Shown: piece by piece, positions 1 to 15,000 of the stretch
How positions within the stretch are numbered: the first letter of the stretch is position 1
Layout: every line of letters starts with the position of its first letter
Assembly: GCA_014281115.1 (NCBI GenBank)
Contig: JACONQ010000006.1
Coordinates: forward strand, 1,984,001 to 2,048,000
Direction of reading: 5' to 3'
Source of the DNA: Laburnicola sp. R22_1
Lineage: Eukaryota > Ascomycota > Dothideomycetes > Pleosporales > Didymosphaeriaceae
Length of the DNA stretch: 64,000 bases
Notes under the pieces: generated by a model
Database searches by the model: none
The model's input: the letters and a program-made list of their open reading frames with translations, nothing else
Told to the model about the DNA's origin: nothing
Program-made: the position numbers and the translations under genes

Positions 1-3000
1 GGACTGGCATCGAAGTTGAAGCTCATTATGATGACCGAGTCATTCAGACGTGGCTTGTCCAGCGTCTGCTGCAGCAGTTCGGCTTTCTTCTTCATCTCCT
101 CAACGACGCGGAATCGCTTGATCGTACCCTCAGTGCTTTGCAGATACTGAATCCCGAGGATCAAAAACTCATCTCGTCCTGGAATAGCAGGCCTGTCAAT
201 ACGGTGGACAAGTCTATCCACGACGCTATTTCAGGAGGGCCGGTGATCCTCCGACCCACAGCCACTGCGATCCACTCCTGGGACGCAGGCGAAGTCTCTT
301 ACGGCGAACTCGATGAGCGGGCTACCCGACTGGCTTCGCGACTAATCTCTCTGGGTGTAAAACCTGGTAGCTACGTACCACTATGTTTCGAGAAATCTGG
401 TTGGACGATTCTGGCGATGCTGGCTGTTCTGAAGTGCGGAGCAGCCTTCGTTCCCCTTGATTTTGAGGCGCCCGTCCTACGACTACGAGAGGTTGTCGGT
501 GACGTGAAGGCCGAGCTCATACTGTGTGCGCCACAGTATGAAGAGTTATGCAAATCCATCCCTTGCAAAACTCTTGCTATTAACCGCCAAGCCACCGACC
601 AGCATGCCAAACGACTCCATGAACTTCCTAGAGTCCAAAGCCATTCCGACGCCTATGTTATTTTCACGTCTGGCTCCACTGGGAAGCCGAAGGGAGCTGT
701 GATCAGTCATTGCTCGTTCGTCTCCGCCTCGGCAGCTTTCGCACCCGCCTTCGGAATATCCGAAGCATCTCGTGTTCTTCAGTTCTCCTCATATACATTC
801 GACGTGTCCCTAATGGAGATATTCAGTACTCTTGTTTTAGGTGGCACAGTCTGTGTTCCTGACCAGGACTCGAGAACAAATGATCTTGCCGGTGTCATCA
901 ACAAGTTCAACGTAAACCTCGCCAGTTTGACACCCACAGTCGTTCGAATGATACAGCCTACCCAGGTACCGAGTCTCAAGACGCTTATATTGGCTGGAGA
1001 AGCAATGTCTCAGCAAGATCTGACGACTTGGGCTGACCGATTGTCTCTTTACAATGGTTATGGTCCTACTGAGTGTAGTGTCATTGCTGCTGTCAACGCC
1101 ATGGCTTCTACTACTCAACCCAACAACATGGGCAAGGTTCTCTCTGCCAGAGGATGGGTTGTATCCCGAGATGATCATGACTCTCTAGTACCTGTAGGAG
1201 CGGTCGGTGAACTGCTCCTGGAGGGAGGTGGGGTGGCTGCAGGGTACCTCAACAATCCAGAGAAGACTGCTGAAGCCTTTCTCGATTGCGTGAATTGGAA
1301 GCTGGGAGCTGATATCATGGACAACTCGACCAGAAGGAGATTCTACAAGACAGGTGATCTTGTGAAGTACAACGAAGACGGGACTATGTTGTACCTCGGA
1401 CGCAAAGACTCCCAGACCAAGGTCAGAGGACAACGGCTTGAGTTGACCGAGGTCGAACATCATCTCATCCAGGATCCCCTGGTACAGTCCGCCCTGGCGT
1501 CCGTACCTACTTCTGGTCCCTGTGCAAAGCGTCTCGTCGGTGTCGTCTCGCTTAGAGATGTCGCTCTATCAGGTCCTCCGGTAGCACTACAGCTCCTACC
1601 AAAAGAGACTGCTTCCTTTAACATTACAACGATTAGAGAACGTCTCGAGGAACGCCTTCCGTCATACATGGTTCCGTCGTTGTGGGTAGCCATCTCTAAA
1701 TTCCCACTGATGCCATCGGCGAAAATGGATCGTAGACGAGTGGTCCAATGGCTCGAGCACATGGACAACGATACGTATCGTGCGATCGCAACTCTGGGAT
1801 TGGAGGAGCCCGAAGTCGATACTGATGGAGTTGAACGCAAGCTCCAAACCATCTTTGCGAAGGTCTTGAACCTGGCTCCCGAAGACATACGTCTCAATCA
1901 ATCATTCCTACGCTTAGGTGGCGATTCCATCGCTGCTATGCAGGTTTCGTCGTTATGCCGTGCTCATGGCCTGGCGATCAGCGTTCAAGACATTGTGCGG
2001 TCGAAGTCCATTGCTGCGCTAACCGAGAAGGTATCTGTTTCACGGCAGGGCAACGCGACCACTTCGCCACCTCAGGAATATAACCTTCCATTCGACCTAT
2101 CGCCAATCCAGAAGTTATTCTTTGAAACGGTTGGCGATAACTACAATCACTTCAATCAGAGTACCATCTTCAAATTCGCCCGGTCGTTCGAGCTAAAGGA
2201 GGTTGAGGAAGCGCTGGATGCGTTGGTCACTCTTCATCCCATGCTGCGCGCTCGCTATGCAAGAGACGAGTCCAAGGTCTGGAGACAAAGCGTTGCGAAA
2301 ACACCGAAACCATTCAGGCTACGACATCATCACATTAGATCCGCCAATGAAGAAGCCATGCGACCGATCATAGACGAGAGCCAGGCTACTTTGGATATTA
2401 TAGCAGGTCCAACCTTTTCCGCTGATCTGTTTGATATTGATGACAGCTTCTCCCAGGCGATTGCTCTAGTGGCGCATCATCTAGTCATTGACGTCGTATC
2501 CTGGGGCATCATCCTAGAAGACCTTCAGAGTCTTCTTAGCGGCACAGCTCCTCCACCCCAGAGCCTTCCATTCCACGCCTGGGCACATCAACAGGCTGCA
2601 CAAGCCCGCAAAGAGTCGGCCGGGAATGTTATACCTGCGGTTAACATACCACCCGCCGATCTGGGATACTGGGGAATTGATGCGCGCAACAATCTCAATG
2701 GCGATGTCATCAGCGAGGAGATAGAGCTTGGTCCTAAAGACTCCATGCTGATACTAGGCGCTCATGATGCATTGGCCACCGAGCCGGTGGACGTATTCAT
2801 GGCCGCGGTGCTAGAGTCCTTCCGCAAGGTGTTCCCCGACCGACCTACGGCCGCAATTCACAACGAGGGCCATGGTCGCGAACCGTTCGATCCCAATCAG
2901 GATCTTAGTCGGACAGTGGGATGGTTTACTACCATGACCCCTATCCACCTACCTGTGCCGTCCGAAGATCCCACGGACATCGTCAGCACCATTCGATGGG

Positions 3001-6000
3001 TTGCAAATCTTCGAGAGAAAACTCCAGGGAAGGGTCGGCCCTACTTTGCGTATCGACTTCTCACTGGAGAAGGTCAGGACCGCTTCTCGTCTCACTGGCC
3101 TGCTGAGGTGTCTTTCAACTACCTCGGGAGGATGCAGAGCATGGAGCGCAAAGACACACTTCTCCAAAGGATGGGCGAAATATCTACCACGGACATCGGC
3201 GAAGACACTCCACGGCTTGCTTTATTTGAGGTTACTGCTCTCGTAGCACAGGGCTCTATTAAGCTATCCTTCGATTTCAACCGCCACATGAAACGGCAGC
3301 CCGAGATCAGGCGCTGGGTCGCTGAATGCAAACAGACACTCATCGATGCTGTAGACCAGCTTCTCCAGCTGCGATCTGAGCCAAGCCTTGACAACTTCAA
3401 ACTTCTGCCTCTAACTTACAATGGCATGTCTAGGCTTTCGGCTGTGTTACCGACTGGCACCATGGTCGAGGAAATTGAGGACATCTATCCTACTTCTCCG
3501 ATGCAGCAGGGTCTGCTCCTGTCCCAGCTGAAGCATCCAGAACTCTACGCTTACCATTGCATTTTCGAGGTCAAGTCGACAGAACTAAGTAAGCCAATCA
3601 ATGCACGCAAAATTGCGGAGGCATGGCAGGTTGTGGTACAACGACATCCAGCATTGCGAACTGTGTTCGTCGAGAGCCTTTCTAAAACCGACCTAATGGA
3701 TCAGATCGTCTTCAAGGAAAGGCCAGGAAGGATCACGTGGGTCGCGGACTGCGACGACAACAACATTTCTCAGCTTCTACGAGAACAGCCCCTGATTGAC
3801 TTCCGTGAGTTCAATTCGCCCCACCGCTTGACGGTATGCAAGACCAAGGCAAACAACGTCTGGGTAAAACTAGAGATGAGTCACGCCATTTGTGATGGCA
3901 GCTCGATCCCAATCATCCTGAACGACCTTGCGCGAGCCTATGCGCACAAGCTTCTCCGGTCGGATGTTGGGCCGCTTTACAGCGACTACGTTGCGCATAC
4001 CCTCTCAAGTTCTCGTGATGCGGATGTAAACTACTGGAAAGCATATCTGGCGGGTGTTGAGCCTTGCTTCTTCCCTGCTCTCAACGATGGCGTCCCCGGG
4101 CCTCACGAAGTCGGTTCCTACGAGCTTCATGTTCCAGACACCGCTAGTTTACTAGCGTTCTGCAAAAAGTCTGGCGTTACATTATCGAATGTACTTCAGC
4201 TTACATGGGCTCTGCTGCTACATTTCTATGTCGGCACACCGGATGTCTCTTTTGGGGTTGTTGCATCCGGTCGCGATGTTCCGGTGAAGGGCATCGAAGA
4301 TGCCGTCGGATGTTTCGTCAACATGCTCATCTGCCGACTCGAGTTGTCGGATGAGATCAGCATCCATGAATTATTGGAAAAGCTCCAGACAGACTCAGTC
4401 AACGCTATGCCTCATCAAGGCTGCTCGCTTGCCGATGTCCAGCATGAGCTTCAGCTTCCATCACTTTTCAACACTGTGTTCACTTTCCAGCGTCGGCAGC
4501 TATCGCGCGACTCGAATAAGACCGCACTCATTTATGAGAATGTCGAAGCAGCTGATCCTGCCGAATACCAGGTGACAGTCAACGTCGACATGTCTGATGA
4601 AGGCACTGCTATCGACTTCAGTTTCTGGAAAGACAAAGTCAATCCAATGCAGGCGCAGAATATGGTCGACGCTTTCGACAGGATTCTTTCTAGCATCATT
4701 TCGAGCGGGGATCAAGAAGTCAGTGTCGCTAGTCTCGAAATATTCACCACGGGCAGTCTCGGACAGATCATGAGTTGGAACGCAGAACTGCCTGCACCTG
4801 TACGGAGATGCGTACACGATGTCATCCAGGAGCAAGTTCTGCTCCGACCACGTTCTGCGAACGCCATCGAGAGTGTGGAGATGACATTGACATATCAGGA
4901 ATTCGATCAGATTACGACGCGCCTGGCTCTGCATCTGCAAACTCTAGGCGTCGGACCGGAAACCTTTGTGCCAGTCCTCTTCGAGAAGAGTCCATGGACT
5001 CCAGTTGCAATGGTTGCTATCATGAAGGCGGGAGGTGCATATGTAAGTATTCCGCAGTGCATAATCTGCGAGGGCCGCATGCTGACAATACTTTCCCCGG
5101 CAGGTACCTTTAGATCCGAAGCACCCACCAAGCCGTCTCCGCGAACTCATCGGCGACGTCGGTGCGAAACTCGCCCTGTGCTCGAGGGCCTTCCATGCAA
5201 AAGCAGGTGAGCTCATTGGATCAACGATCATCGTGGACAAGTCATCGATCGACAAGCTTCCTTTGGCTAAAGGAATGCGGATGAAGTCTGACGTAACTCC
5301 TGACAACCCTGCATATTGCTTGTTCACGTCTGGCACAACAGGCAAGCCGAAGGGGACCATCATTCCGCATCAGTCATTTTGCACCAGCGCTGCATCATCT
5401 ACGCGTATGATGCACATGGATCATACTTCTCGAACTTTCCAATTTGCGACCTACACGTTCGACGCGAGCTGCGCAGAAATTCTGGCAGCTCTTATGGTCG
5501 GCGCGACGATTTGCGTACCGACTGAGAACGAGCGTATGTCGGATCCTGGTGGCGCTATTCGCAGAATGAAGGCCACATGGGCATTCATGACGCCATCAGT
5601 ACTGAGTACTATGAAACCATCGCACGTCCCGTCCTTGAAGACACTCGTAGTAGGTGGTGAAATTGTGCCTGCAGCTGAGGTCGCAAGGTGGCAGAACAAT
5701 CTTCGATTCATGACCGGTAAGTGATTTGCGCGAGCGACTATTACAAAACCTAACGAGGTGTAGCATACGGTCCGACCGAGACAACTGTCTTCGCTAGCAC
5801 ATCCCACAAAGCTACGAATACTGATGGCAGAGATATTGGGTTCCCGTCTGGGTGTCGCCTGTGGATCGTGCATCCCCGGAACCATGACAAGTTGATGCCT
5901 GTCGGCACTGTTGGTGAACTTATCATCGAAGGCTACACCGCAGCTCGCGGCTACCTGGGAGATGAAGTCAAAACTGCGAAATCGTTCATCGCAAACCCTG

Positions 6001-9000
6001 CTTGGGCATCAACGCTTCCTTCGAGCGACGGAACTTTCTTCACCACACGGATGTACAAGTCAGGTGACCTCGTGCGTTACAATACCGACGGTTCCCTCAG
6101 CTTTGTTGGCCGGAAGGACACCCAGATCAAACTCAACGGCCAGAGAATTGAATTGGCGGAGATCGAGTTCCACGTCAAGAACAACTTGCCCGAAAACGTC
6201 CAATCTGCAGTCGAACTTGTCGCGCCCGCAAGTCGCGCCTCTACCAAGGCTTTGGCTATTTTCTTCGCCCTCAACGATGATGCACGAGCACTCTCCACCG
6301 AGATTGTGCAGCCTGCATCCTCTGAGCTCCCGCAGTCTGACGAGCTTCTTTTGCCAATGGACAATGGCCTACGAGACATGTGCAAGTCGATGGAGAATGC
6401 CCTTGTTGGGGTACTCCCTTCGTACATGATCCCATCCATTTTCTTTCCCATGAAGAAATTGCCCTGGACACCAGCAAGCAAATTGGATCGCAATCGACTA
6501 CGAACCTTGGTTCAGAACTTGAGTAAGGAAGCTATGTCGCCGTATCGATTGGCAAATGCGATGAACAAGAGGAAGCCAGGAACAGAAGCCGAGAAGAGGT
6601 TGCAGAAGCTGGTGAGCTCGGTATTGAATCTTCCACTGTCATCTGTAGGCACGGATGACAGCTTCATTGTGAGTGTGATTCAACCGTCAGCAGCCTTATT
6701 GCTAACAATATCCAGCGACTTGGTGGTGACTCCGTGGCTGCTATGCGACTAGTCGCCGCTGCGCAAGCGGAGCATCTAGATCTGTCTGTTATCGATATAT
6801 TCCAGCGACCTAAATTGTCGGATCTTGCCGCCAAATGTAGCGGCACAATGACCAGCTCAAAGGTCGACCGTAGCATAGAGCCTTTTGAATTGCTGACCCA
6901 CGATCTCTCTAGAGATCAAGTGCTCCGGGAGCTGTCGGAGCAGTGTCGTGTTTCGAAGGACAAGATCCAAGATGCCTACCCCACAAGTCCGCTTCAAGAA
7001 GCCTTTGTCGCTCTCAGTATCAAACAACCCGGCGCTTACGTTGCTCAACACATTCTGGCCCTAGCCACGTCTGTCAACATTCAGAAGTTCAAAGCTTCTT
7101 GGGAGAGGGCTGTCCAGGAGATTGATCTTCTTCGTACACGCATTGCTCAGCTTCAGTCTGGCACTTTCTTGCAAACGGTGCTAGCAGAGGATCCTATGAC
7201 CTGGCGTGAAGTGACCACACTCAAGGAAGCCAAAGGGGAGGCAACCAGTGTTCCCCTCCATCTTGGAGGAAAGCTCGCGACGTACACTATTGTGCACACG
7301 AAATCGGCTGCGCGATACTTCGTTTGGACGATCCATCATGCGCTGTATGACGGTTGGAGTATTCCTATTATGCTCCAACGCGTCCAGGACATCTACCAAG
7401 CTGGTTTTTCCAATCTTCCCAAGGCTCCGTACACAAAATTTATCCAATACCTCCAGAACAGGAACAAAGAAGCCTCCACGGCTTTCTGGAAGTACAACCT
7501 CGCAGGCGCCGCTCCCTATCAGTTCCCACAGCAACGACCCTCGAATTCTGGTGGGTCTCCCAACGGACAGACATTGCAGCACACCGCGAAGCTCTCCTCG
7601 CACAGACACACCGAAATCACGCCGTCGACTGTCATCCGCGCTGCTTGGGCTCTGTTGTTATCGGCGTACACTGGAAGCAATGACGTTGTCTTTGGTGAAA
7701 CCCTTACGGGTCGCGATATCGCGGTGCCAGGCGTTACCGAAATATGCGGGCCTACCCTTACTACCGTGCCTACTAGAGTGCAGATCAACCAGGATGCCAC
7801 CGTTCTGGATCTTTTAAAGACAATCGCTCAAGGCGCAACCGATCGAATCCCTCATCAGCACTACGGTCTCTCCGAGATCAAACGCATAGATGACGATACC
7901 TCAGCTGCGTGTGACTTCCAGAACCTGCTCGCGATACAGACTGGAAGCGAAGAGCCCTCCGAATCAATGTGGTCTTTCCACAACAACGGTATTCAGGGCC
8001 AGTACTTTACGTATCCCTTGGTCATTGAGTGTCAGGCAAACCAGACAAGTGTAGAGATTACTGCATACTACGACGCCAACGTCATCTCGTCTTGGGAGAC
8101 TCAACGCATTCTCTACCAGTTTGACTCGATCCTTGTGCAGCTCAACTCTGTAGGCAACGTTCGCGACGTCCGGGTTTTCAGTGCGCAGGATGCACAATTC
8201 GTGCGCGACTTGAATGCTTCAGAACCAATGGTCGTCAATGATACAATACCATCGCTGTTCTTGCGGCAGGTATCGGTGCGACCAGCTGCAACGGCGGTCT
8301 CGGCCTTCGATGGCGAGTTCACTTACGCCGAACTCCGCGATCTAGCATCGCGTTTGGCGCAAGAGCTGATCATACTCGGAGCCGGCCCAGAAAAGCTTGT
8401 ACCCATCTGCGTGGACAAGTCCCGTTGGGCCATCGTTGCCATTATGGGTGTGCTTATCTCGGGTGCTGGATACGTTCCGCTTTCACCAGATCACCCAGTA
8501 TCGCGGCACCGCCAAATCATCCAGGACTGCAATGCCTCCATCGTTCTATGCTCACCGCCATACGAATCGCGCTTCTCAGACTTGGTCAGCAGAGTGGTCA
8601 AAGTGAGCGAGGCCTTGATTGGCTTGCATCCGGTGCGCCAGGCTCAAGTGACATCGCGAGCAACACCTGAAAATATCTGCTATGTGTTATACACATCTGG
8701 TAGCACTGGCGTTCCCAAGGGGGTTGCTGTGGAACATCAGGCCATCGCCTCTAGCTCTGCTGCTATTTGCAAAGCTCTGAACATGAAGTCATCTTCAAGG
8801 GTCTTCCAATTCGCCTCTTTTGTGTTCGATTGTTCGATAATGGTACGTACACACAGCCTGTATGATTGTGCATCCGCTAACCCGGTGAAGGAAATTTTGA
8901 CTGCATTGACCTGCGGCGCCACTGTTTGCGTGCCGTCGGAACAAGATCGTACTACGGATATTACGCTCGCAATTAACAGCTTGAAGGCGACGTGGACATG

Positions 9001-12000
9001 CCTGACGCCCTCCGTGGCGAACGTTATTGAAGGCCCAGAGAGTGTCCCAACCCTCAAGACATTCGCATCCGGTGCAGAGGCTTTGACAGCAGAGACAATC
9101 AACAAGTGGAGCTCAGCTCTACAGCTCCTTAACGCATATGGACCCACAGAAGGCTCTGTTGTCGCCGTTGCGAACGAAGATGTCTCAACACAGCGCGATC
9201 CTTCCAGCATCGGCCGCGCTCTTCAGAGCGCTCGAGCTTGGCTTACCAACCCGGAGAATCCGCACCAACTCGCGCCTGTCGGGGCTGTATCGGAACTCTG
9301 CATCGAAGGCCCGCTTCTCGCAAGAGGCTATTTGAACAATTATACGAAGACTGTCGAAGCCTTCGTAGAGAACCCGAGCTTCATGAGAGACTTCTCCAAC
9401 GCGGGATACTCCCGCATCTACCGCACTGGTGATCTTGTCCAGTATGCGTCGAATGGCTCTATTCGTTACATCGGACGGAAAGACAATCAGATCAAAATTG
9501 CGGGGCAGCGCATGGAGCTTGGTGAAATTGAGCATCATTTGCAGGCTGATAAGTGCATTCGGCAAGCTGTGGTTTTGATGCCGAAGGCGGGTGCTGCGAA
9601 GAGAAAGCTAATAGCCGTCATGTCTTTCCAGAAAATGCCTTCTGATGCTGGGCACACGGGGGAGCCTTGGAGCACGCCACAAAATCATCCAGACATTCTC
9701 CGACAGATTAACACGGCGAAAGACAAGCTTTCGAGCCTGGTGCCATCGTACATGGTACCGACTGTGTGGATTGCTGTGCCTCGCATTCCTGTTCTAGCTT
9801 CCTCGAAATTAGACAGGAAGCAGGTTGGGGCTTGGCTCGAGGAGATGGATGATGGAACATACCGCAAGATTTTGGAGATTGAGAGCAGTCTGGAACCGGC
9901 TATGCCTGTGACTGTCGGCATGAAGAAAATGCAAGAGATATGGGCGAAAGTTCTCAACGTCCCTGTTGAGAACGTGAAACCGAACAAGTCATGGCTCTGT
10001 AAGTTGATGGAAATCCACTGAATGTAAATATCACTAACTGTGTTCAGCGCTTGGTGGCGACTCTATCACTGCCATGCAACTTCTGGCCCGCTGCAGGAAA
10101 GAAGGCATGAATCTTACCCTGAATCAAGTGCTCAGGAGCAAGTCGCTCGCACACCTCACAGCAAGCATCGGAGGTACAACCACATTCGAAACTGGCGAGG
10201 AGCAGACCGACAAGCCATTTGCGCTTTCGCCCGTGCAGCGCTTCTACTTCCGGAGCCTTGGCGACGACAAGAACTCTCACTTCAACCAGTCCTTCACACT
10301 CCGCTTGTCGCGCAAGACAGACCCTGCGGTTCTGAAGAGTGCTCTCGATGCCATCACAATGTGCCACTCAATGCTTCGCGCACGGTTCTCCAAGAATGAG
10401 ACTGGCAAATGGGTTCAGATCATTCCTGGACCTGCGGCGAGTGCCTATGCATTCGAAGTACACGAGAATGTCACGCTCTCCGACTTATCAGGGCTCATTT
10501 CGACCACCCAGAAGAGCCTTGGCATTGTGAGCGGGCCCGTCTTTGCGGTCGATCTCTTCTCTACCCGTACCGGTGAACAAGTTCTGTTCCTCACAGCTCA
10601 CCATCTTGTTGTCGACATTGTGAGCTGGAGAATCATACTAGGAGACCTGGAAGAATTGCTTGCTTCCAGAACACCTGCTGCTCTTCAAAAGGGACTTCCA
10701 TTCCAAATATGGAGCGAGAAGCAGGCTGCACATGCTTCTCAGAGTTCTCAGGTAGAAGCTGTGGCTAAACAACTCTTCCGCGCCGAGCCTGCCAATCTGG
10801 CTTTCTGGGGCCTCGAACAACGTCGCAATGTTTACGGGGACACCGAACGCGACTCCTTCACTCTTGATGAGCAAACATCGACTATGGCTTTGGACAACCA
10901 CGACGCATTGCGCACCGATGTTGTTGACCTGTTCGTAGCAGCGGTAGCGCATGCGTTTTCCCGCATCTTCATCAATCGAGAGACGCCGACCATCTTCAAC
11001 GAAACGCATGGTCGTGAGCCTTGGGAGTCGAGTAATCTTGACCTTTCGAGGACAGTCGGGTGGTTTACGACAATGTATCCAGTACATGTCTCCATCGCCG
11101 AGGATGAAGACGACGTCGTCGAGACCGTCCGGCGAGTGAAAGACCTTCGGAGGAAGATTACTGACAATGGTCGTCCCTATTTCGCTCATCGATTCCTTAC
11201 GGAGGATGGCCGGGTTCGGTTCGCAAAGCACGAGCCTATGGAGATTCTCTTCAACTACCTCGGGAAGATGCAACAGCTCGAGGCTTCCGATTCGCTCTTC
11301 CAACCGATGCAGTTTAGCGAAGACGAAGAGGAACAGATGTCAGATCTGGGTACCAAAATGGTCAGGCCCGCTCTGTTCGAAATCTCTGCCTCGGTGGTTC
11401 ATGGAAAGGTCCAGTTCAGCTTCATGTACAATCGCTGGATGAAGAATCAGAAAGGCATTCGCCGCTGGATAATGGAGTGCCAGCGCACACTTGAGGAGAT
11501 CGTCACCACTCTCGCGAAAGTTGACACCCCTCAACCTACGATGTCGGACTTCCCCTTGTTGCCGTTAGAGTCGTACGAACGTTTGGATCGTGTCATCAAG
11601 ACGTTGCCGTCCGTCGGAGTGACTTATTCTCAAGTCGAGGACATGTACCCTTGTGCCTCCGTTCAGGAAGGCATGATTCTCAGCCAGATCAAAGACCCCA
11701 ACGCCTACTGGTCTTTCTCCACGTTCGAAGTCAAAGCAAAACGCGGTCGAGTGGATGTCGGCCGTGTAGTAGAAGCATGGAAGAAGGTCGTCAACCGCCA
11801 CCCAGCTCTACGTACTATCTTTGTAGATAGTGTCTGCAAAGGTGGTGTCTTCGATCAGATTGTTGTCAAGGATCCTGAAACGGGCGCTCTTATCTTGTCC
11901 TGCGACGACGATGAGCTGACCGCTAAGCTCAACTCCATTCAATACCGCAACACCAATGGAAAGAAGAAGCCTCGACTTCCGCACCAGCTTGCCGTTGTAC

Positions 12001-15000
12001 AGACGGCCTCCGGTAGAGTCGTCGTCAAGATGGAGATCAATCACGTTGTGATTGATGGAGGATCCCATGCCGTCATCAGACGCGATCTCGAAGAAGCTTA
12101 CGAGGGCCGCTTATCTTACGAAGAAGGTCCACTGTACAGCGATTACATCAAGTACTTGCGCGGGCTGCCAATGAGAGAAGCCATTGACTACTGGAAAGAA
12201 CAATTACGCAGTGTGCGACCCTGCTACTTCCCCATCGCACCGCAACATTCTACCAAACAACGACAACTTCATTCACTCTTTGTGGACTTTGACCGCTTCT
12301 CCGAGATTCAGATTCTTGCGGAGAGAAACAATGTCACCCTCGCCAATATCCTCCTCGCCACTTGGTCACTGCTTCTCCGTGCATGCACGGGCTCCTCGGA
12401 CGTTTGCTATGGCTACTTGACCTCTGGTCGCAACATTCCCATCGACAATATCGAGAATGCAGTCGGGGCTTTTATCAACATGCTGGTGCTGCGAACCAGA
12501 GTATCCAGCTCCGTTCCGCTCCTCAATATTTTCGAGAAGGTCCAGAACGACTTCATCGAATGCCTGCCCTACCAACATTGTTCTCTTGCCCAATTCCAGC
12601 ACGATCTTGGGCTTTCTGGTCAGGCGCTCTTCAACACAGCTGTCTCGATACAGAACCAAGGCGCCACAGAGGAACAAGGTGTAACGGACACGAATGTCGA
12701 GTTCGCCCACCTAGACGCACATGATCCTAGCGAGTTCGCAATTACCGTTAATATCGACACAACCCGCAATGATGAGTGCGTGCGGTTATCTTACTGGACC
12801 GACTCCATCTCTGATGACGAGGCAAATAACATCTCTACACTTATGGTGAAGATCCTTTCCCAAGCTCTGGCCGACCCGAATCAAACTATCGCAGAGCTTG
12901 ATAATGCCATTGCAAACAAACGCAAGGCAGCCAGACCCAGGATCTCGTCGCTTTCTGCCCGGCCCAAGTCAAGCCCGCGTTTCGATGTTCCTGATCCAAT
13001 GGTTTCTGTCCCCATCCCTAGGGCTGAGGCGCCTCAAGCACCAAGGCCAACCGTGGCTGGCGCACCCGACTGGGGAAACCTCATTCGCTCGATTGTCGGC
13101 GAAATTGTGCCCCAAATCGTGAATCAGGTATTGGAGAAGAACAAGCTTCCTCCCATGGCTACTCGATCGACGGTCAATGAGATGACCAACCAGATGACAG
13201 GTCTCCTTACTAGAAAAGCATCAGAGGCGTCCAACAAACGAGGGAGGAATCTCGAAACCTCTTCAATCCGTTCTCGCCGAATGAGCACAGCCAGCGATGC
13301 CGAAAGCAGGATTCAAACTGCGGCTGACATGGTCGCGGCAGCTGGAGTGATGGCGACGGAAGCTCTCAAGTCGGTACCGCCGGATTTTGTGGAGAAGAAA
13401 CTCCTGGCACTGTGGAGCGAGCTTCTCGATATGGTGGAGGATTCGATCGATAAAGATGACTCGTTCTTTGTGAGTATTTCCCGCTTTGGACACAGTGCGT
13501 TGACTAACTTTCTCTAGCAACTTGGTGGCGATAGTATTATTGCGATGAGGCTTGTTGGAGCTGCGAGGGAGGAGGGATTGTCAATGACTGTCGCAGACGT
13601 GTTCAAGAATCCGACATTCGCGGACATGACTAGAGTAAATATTCTCCGTGATTTTTGCGAGCTTTACTTACAGTAGCAGGTGGTTCGTGTGGCTGGTGAG
13701 GTAATCGATGAGGTTATGTCTCGGGCTGGAGGGGAAAGTGTCAAGGATGCACCTGGAAGCTCGTCCAACCCGAAGTTGCAACTTCCAGAGCGCGCAGTTT
13801 CGGCATGGCGCGACTTTCAGTCAATGGTATCTGAGCAAGCCGCCGGCGATGACATTAATAGCGAAGTCTCGCCGCCACCCCAAGAACAAGAGCGCCAACT
13901 ACGCGAAAAGACCGACCAACTGTTCCAGGGGTGGAGGGGCTTTGCCGAGCCCGCCGGATCACCACTGGAGCGTACGACGAGCCTGAAGCGTGATATGCCC
14001 CAAACTATACACGAGGGACAAGCTGCTCAGAAGTCAATTTCTCTTCTGGGAGACCCCAACGTCGATAGCGTCATTTCGAAGGTTCAAGTATTCAAAGGTG
14101 GCATTTCCGACGTGCTGCCTGTTACCGACTTCCAAGCCCTCGCCATCACGGGTACTCTACTAGAATCGAGGTGGATGCTCAACTACTTCTACCTTGATGG
14201 CGAAGGGCCCTTGGACCTCCGCAAACTCAAACAGGCCTGTTTCCGTGTCGTTCAAGCGTTCGACATCCTGCGGACCGTCTTCGTGCCGTTCGACAATCGT
14301 TTCCTCCAGGTAGTCCTGAGGAAACTCCAGCCCGATTTCAACTATCAAGAGACCGACCAAGATCTGGACGACTTCACTGAAGAGCTACGACAGAAGGATC
14401 GCGAACATGGCCCGCGACTTGGCGAGGCGTTTGTGCAGTTTGTTGTCGCGAAGCAGAAGAATACTGGCCATTATCGCATTTTCATGCGACTCTCGCATGC
14501 CCAGTATGATGGTTTCTGTCTTTCTAAGATTCTCACCTCGCTTCAGGCAGGCTACAACGGCTTACCAGTGTCGTCCACTCCCAGCTTCGGCAACTACGTC
14601 CGTTACTCTGCGAGGACCATTGCTGGTGCACATGACCATTGGCGAGAGGTGCTGCGGGGATCCAAGATGACCGAGATTGTACAAAGATATGGTCCCAACT
14701 ATCAGCGCTCTGCTGGACGCACTGTCACGCTCAAGCAGACACTGACGGTACCAACGCTGTCCTACGTCAACATTACGACAGCGTCTATCATGAAGGCTGC
14801 TTGGGCGGCAACGCTATCCCACATCGCTGGCAAATCGGACATCATATTCGGTCATGTCATTTCCGGCCGTAACAGTGGCGTGCCGAATGTCGAGAATATC
14901 ATCGGGCCTTGTCTCAACATGGTACCTGTGCGCGTCGTTTACCGTCCAGAGTGGACTGTCCTAGACCTCCTTGGCTACATCCAAGAGCAGCAAATCAACA

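Noticed and set aside
1460..1897. 145-codon antisense ORF (and many others) inside the NRPS gene
   Set aside because: Shadow frames of a strongly coding GC-biased gene; no domain, and the sense frame explains the sequence.
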